DNA of 64,000 nt from Chitinophaga pinensis DSM 2588 (GTDB lineage: Bacteria; Bacteroidota; Bacteroidia; Chitinophagales; Chitinophagaceae): NCBI RefSeq assembly GCF_000024005.1, contig NC_013132.1:1116001-1180000 (forward strand), given 5' to 3'. The notes under the pieces were generated by a model. That model made no database searches and had not been told where the DNA came from. It was given only the letters and a program-made list of their open reading frames with translations. Within the stretch, counting starts at the first letter, position 1; each line of letters begins with the position of its first letter. Below are positions 63,740 to 64,000 of the stretch, in pieces. A program made the position numbers and the translations under genes.

Positions 63740-64000
63740 ATGCCATTCAAAATGAAAAGAATTTGTTATACCCTGACAATCATTTTGGCGATTGGATTTA
63801 TCGTAACTGGATGTAATACTTCATCTGAGCCACCACAGTCTACTTATAAATATGTGCCTCCTGATTATTATAAAGTTGGCTTAAGATACACGACTGATAC
63901 AATCCATTTGAAACTGTCGGACAGTGCAAGTAGTAAGATTTTATCGTTAAACATTTTTTCGCAAAAAGGTAGAAATTACCTTGCTTCATTAGATAAGCGA
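63740..64000 (+). CDS. DUF4221-like lipoprotein, N-terminal part (gene runs off the window)
   Basis: The visible frame starts at ATG 63740 (MPFKMKRICY) or ATG 63752 (MKRICYTL) and stays open to the window end, about 83-87 residues. The lipobox is FIVTGC. The segment TDTIHLKLSDSASSKILSLN, then IFSQKGRNYLASLDKR, resembles the first blade of DUF4221 proteins, predicted six-bladed beta-propeller lipoproteins of Bacteroidota. The family is a pattern-based guess on a fragment. It follows the small peptide genes, as propeller lipoproteins do beside NVEALA peptides. Confidence 0.6.
   Translation, partial: MPFKMKRICYTLTIILAIGFIVTGCNTSSEPPQSTYKYVPPDYYKVGLRYTTDTIHLKLSDSASSKILSLNIFSQKGRNYLASLDKR

Noticed and set aside
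1..64000. Mobile elements, prophage, CRISPR, tRNA or rRNA genes
   Set aside because: I found no transposase, integrase or phage protein, no regularly spaced repeats and no tRNA-like or rRNA-like segments by reading; a tRNA or covariance scan was not possible.

Overview
The window comes from a Bacteroidota chromosome, most likely a Chitinophaga-like member of the Chitinophagaceae. The evidence is two SusC/SusD pairs, a FecR anti-sigma factor with an ECF sigma factor, the mutY-ssb-gldE-gldD gliding order, -7 boxes of the TAnnTTTG type, several apparent TTG starts and no consistent Shine-Dalgarno sequences. No rRNA, tRNA, CRISPR array, insertion sequence or phage gene was seen.

Layout. 1-5000 (minus): the 5' part of lutB, a DUF3109 protein, gldD, gldE, ssb and mutY. 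5574-15988 (mostly plus) is housekeeping: HU, a TPR membrane protein, a 31-residue bS22/mS38-like basic protein, ribonuclease G, an L,D-transpeptidase, RidA, a short 3HCDH-domain protein, tsaB, an ArsR regulator with a persulfide dioxygenase-rhodanese gene, an SDR dehydrogenase and a BON lipoprotein. 16047-22021 (minus): an LpxL-type acyltransferase, nadB, a YhhN-like protein, and an NtrB-like kinase with an NtrC-like sigma-54 activator.

22310-40067 (plus) looks like one 17.8-kb export operon: an HlyD-type adaptor, five MacB/FtsX-type permeases of 785-803 residues, two ABC ATPases, a TolC-type channel and a second adaptor. A textbook -24/-12 sigma-54 promoter lies 31 bp before the first start codon and a dyad lies further upstream, facing the divergent ntrC-like gene. 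I infer that the two-component pair controls this operon.

40418-49574 carries a lysine-rich small protein, a divergent GH92 glycosidase, a probable structured RNA (42921-43175), gpsA, a SusC/SusD pair and a DoxX-like protein. A DEAD-type helicase follows on the minus strand.

50951-64000 is an accessory locus. FecR and an ECF sigma factor (minus) face a SusC with an N-terminal STN signalling domain, then SusD, an exported fusion ending in a metallophosphoesterase domain, a small exported peptide, a lipoprotein with a CPFC thioredoxin-like motif, a metallophosphoesterase paralogue that has lost every recognisable catalytic motif, a decayed copy of the small peptide, a second intact copy, a further N-terminal remnant, and the start of a DUF4221-like lipoprotein. 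From about 54 kb the DNA is visibly richer in A+T than the rest. I consider this peptide, phosphoesterase and thioredoxin-like assembly the best candidate for an undescribed system. Its layout recalls Bacteroides cassettes in which small NVEALA-type peptides sit beside propeller lipoproteins and TlpA-like proteins, but the peptide sequence is different.
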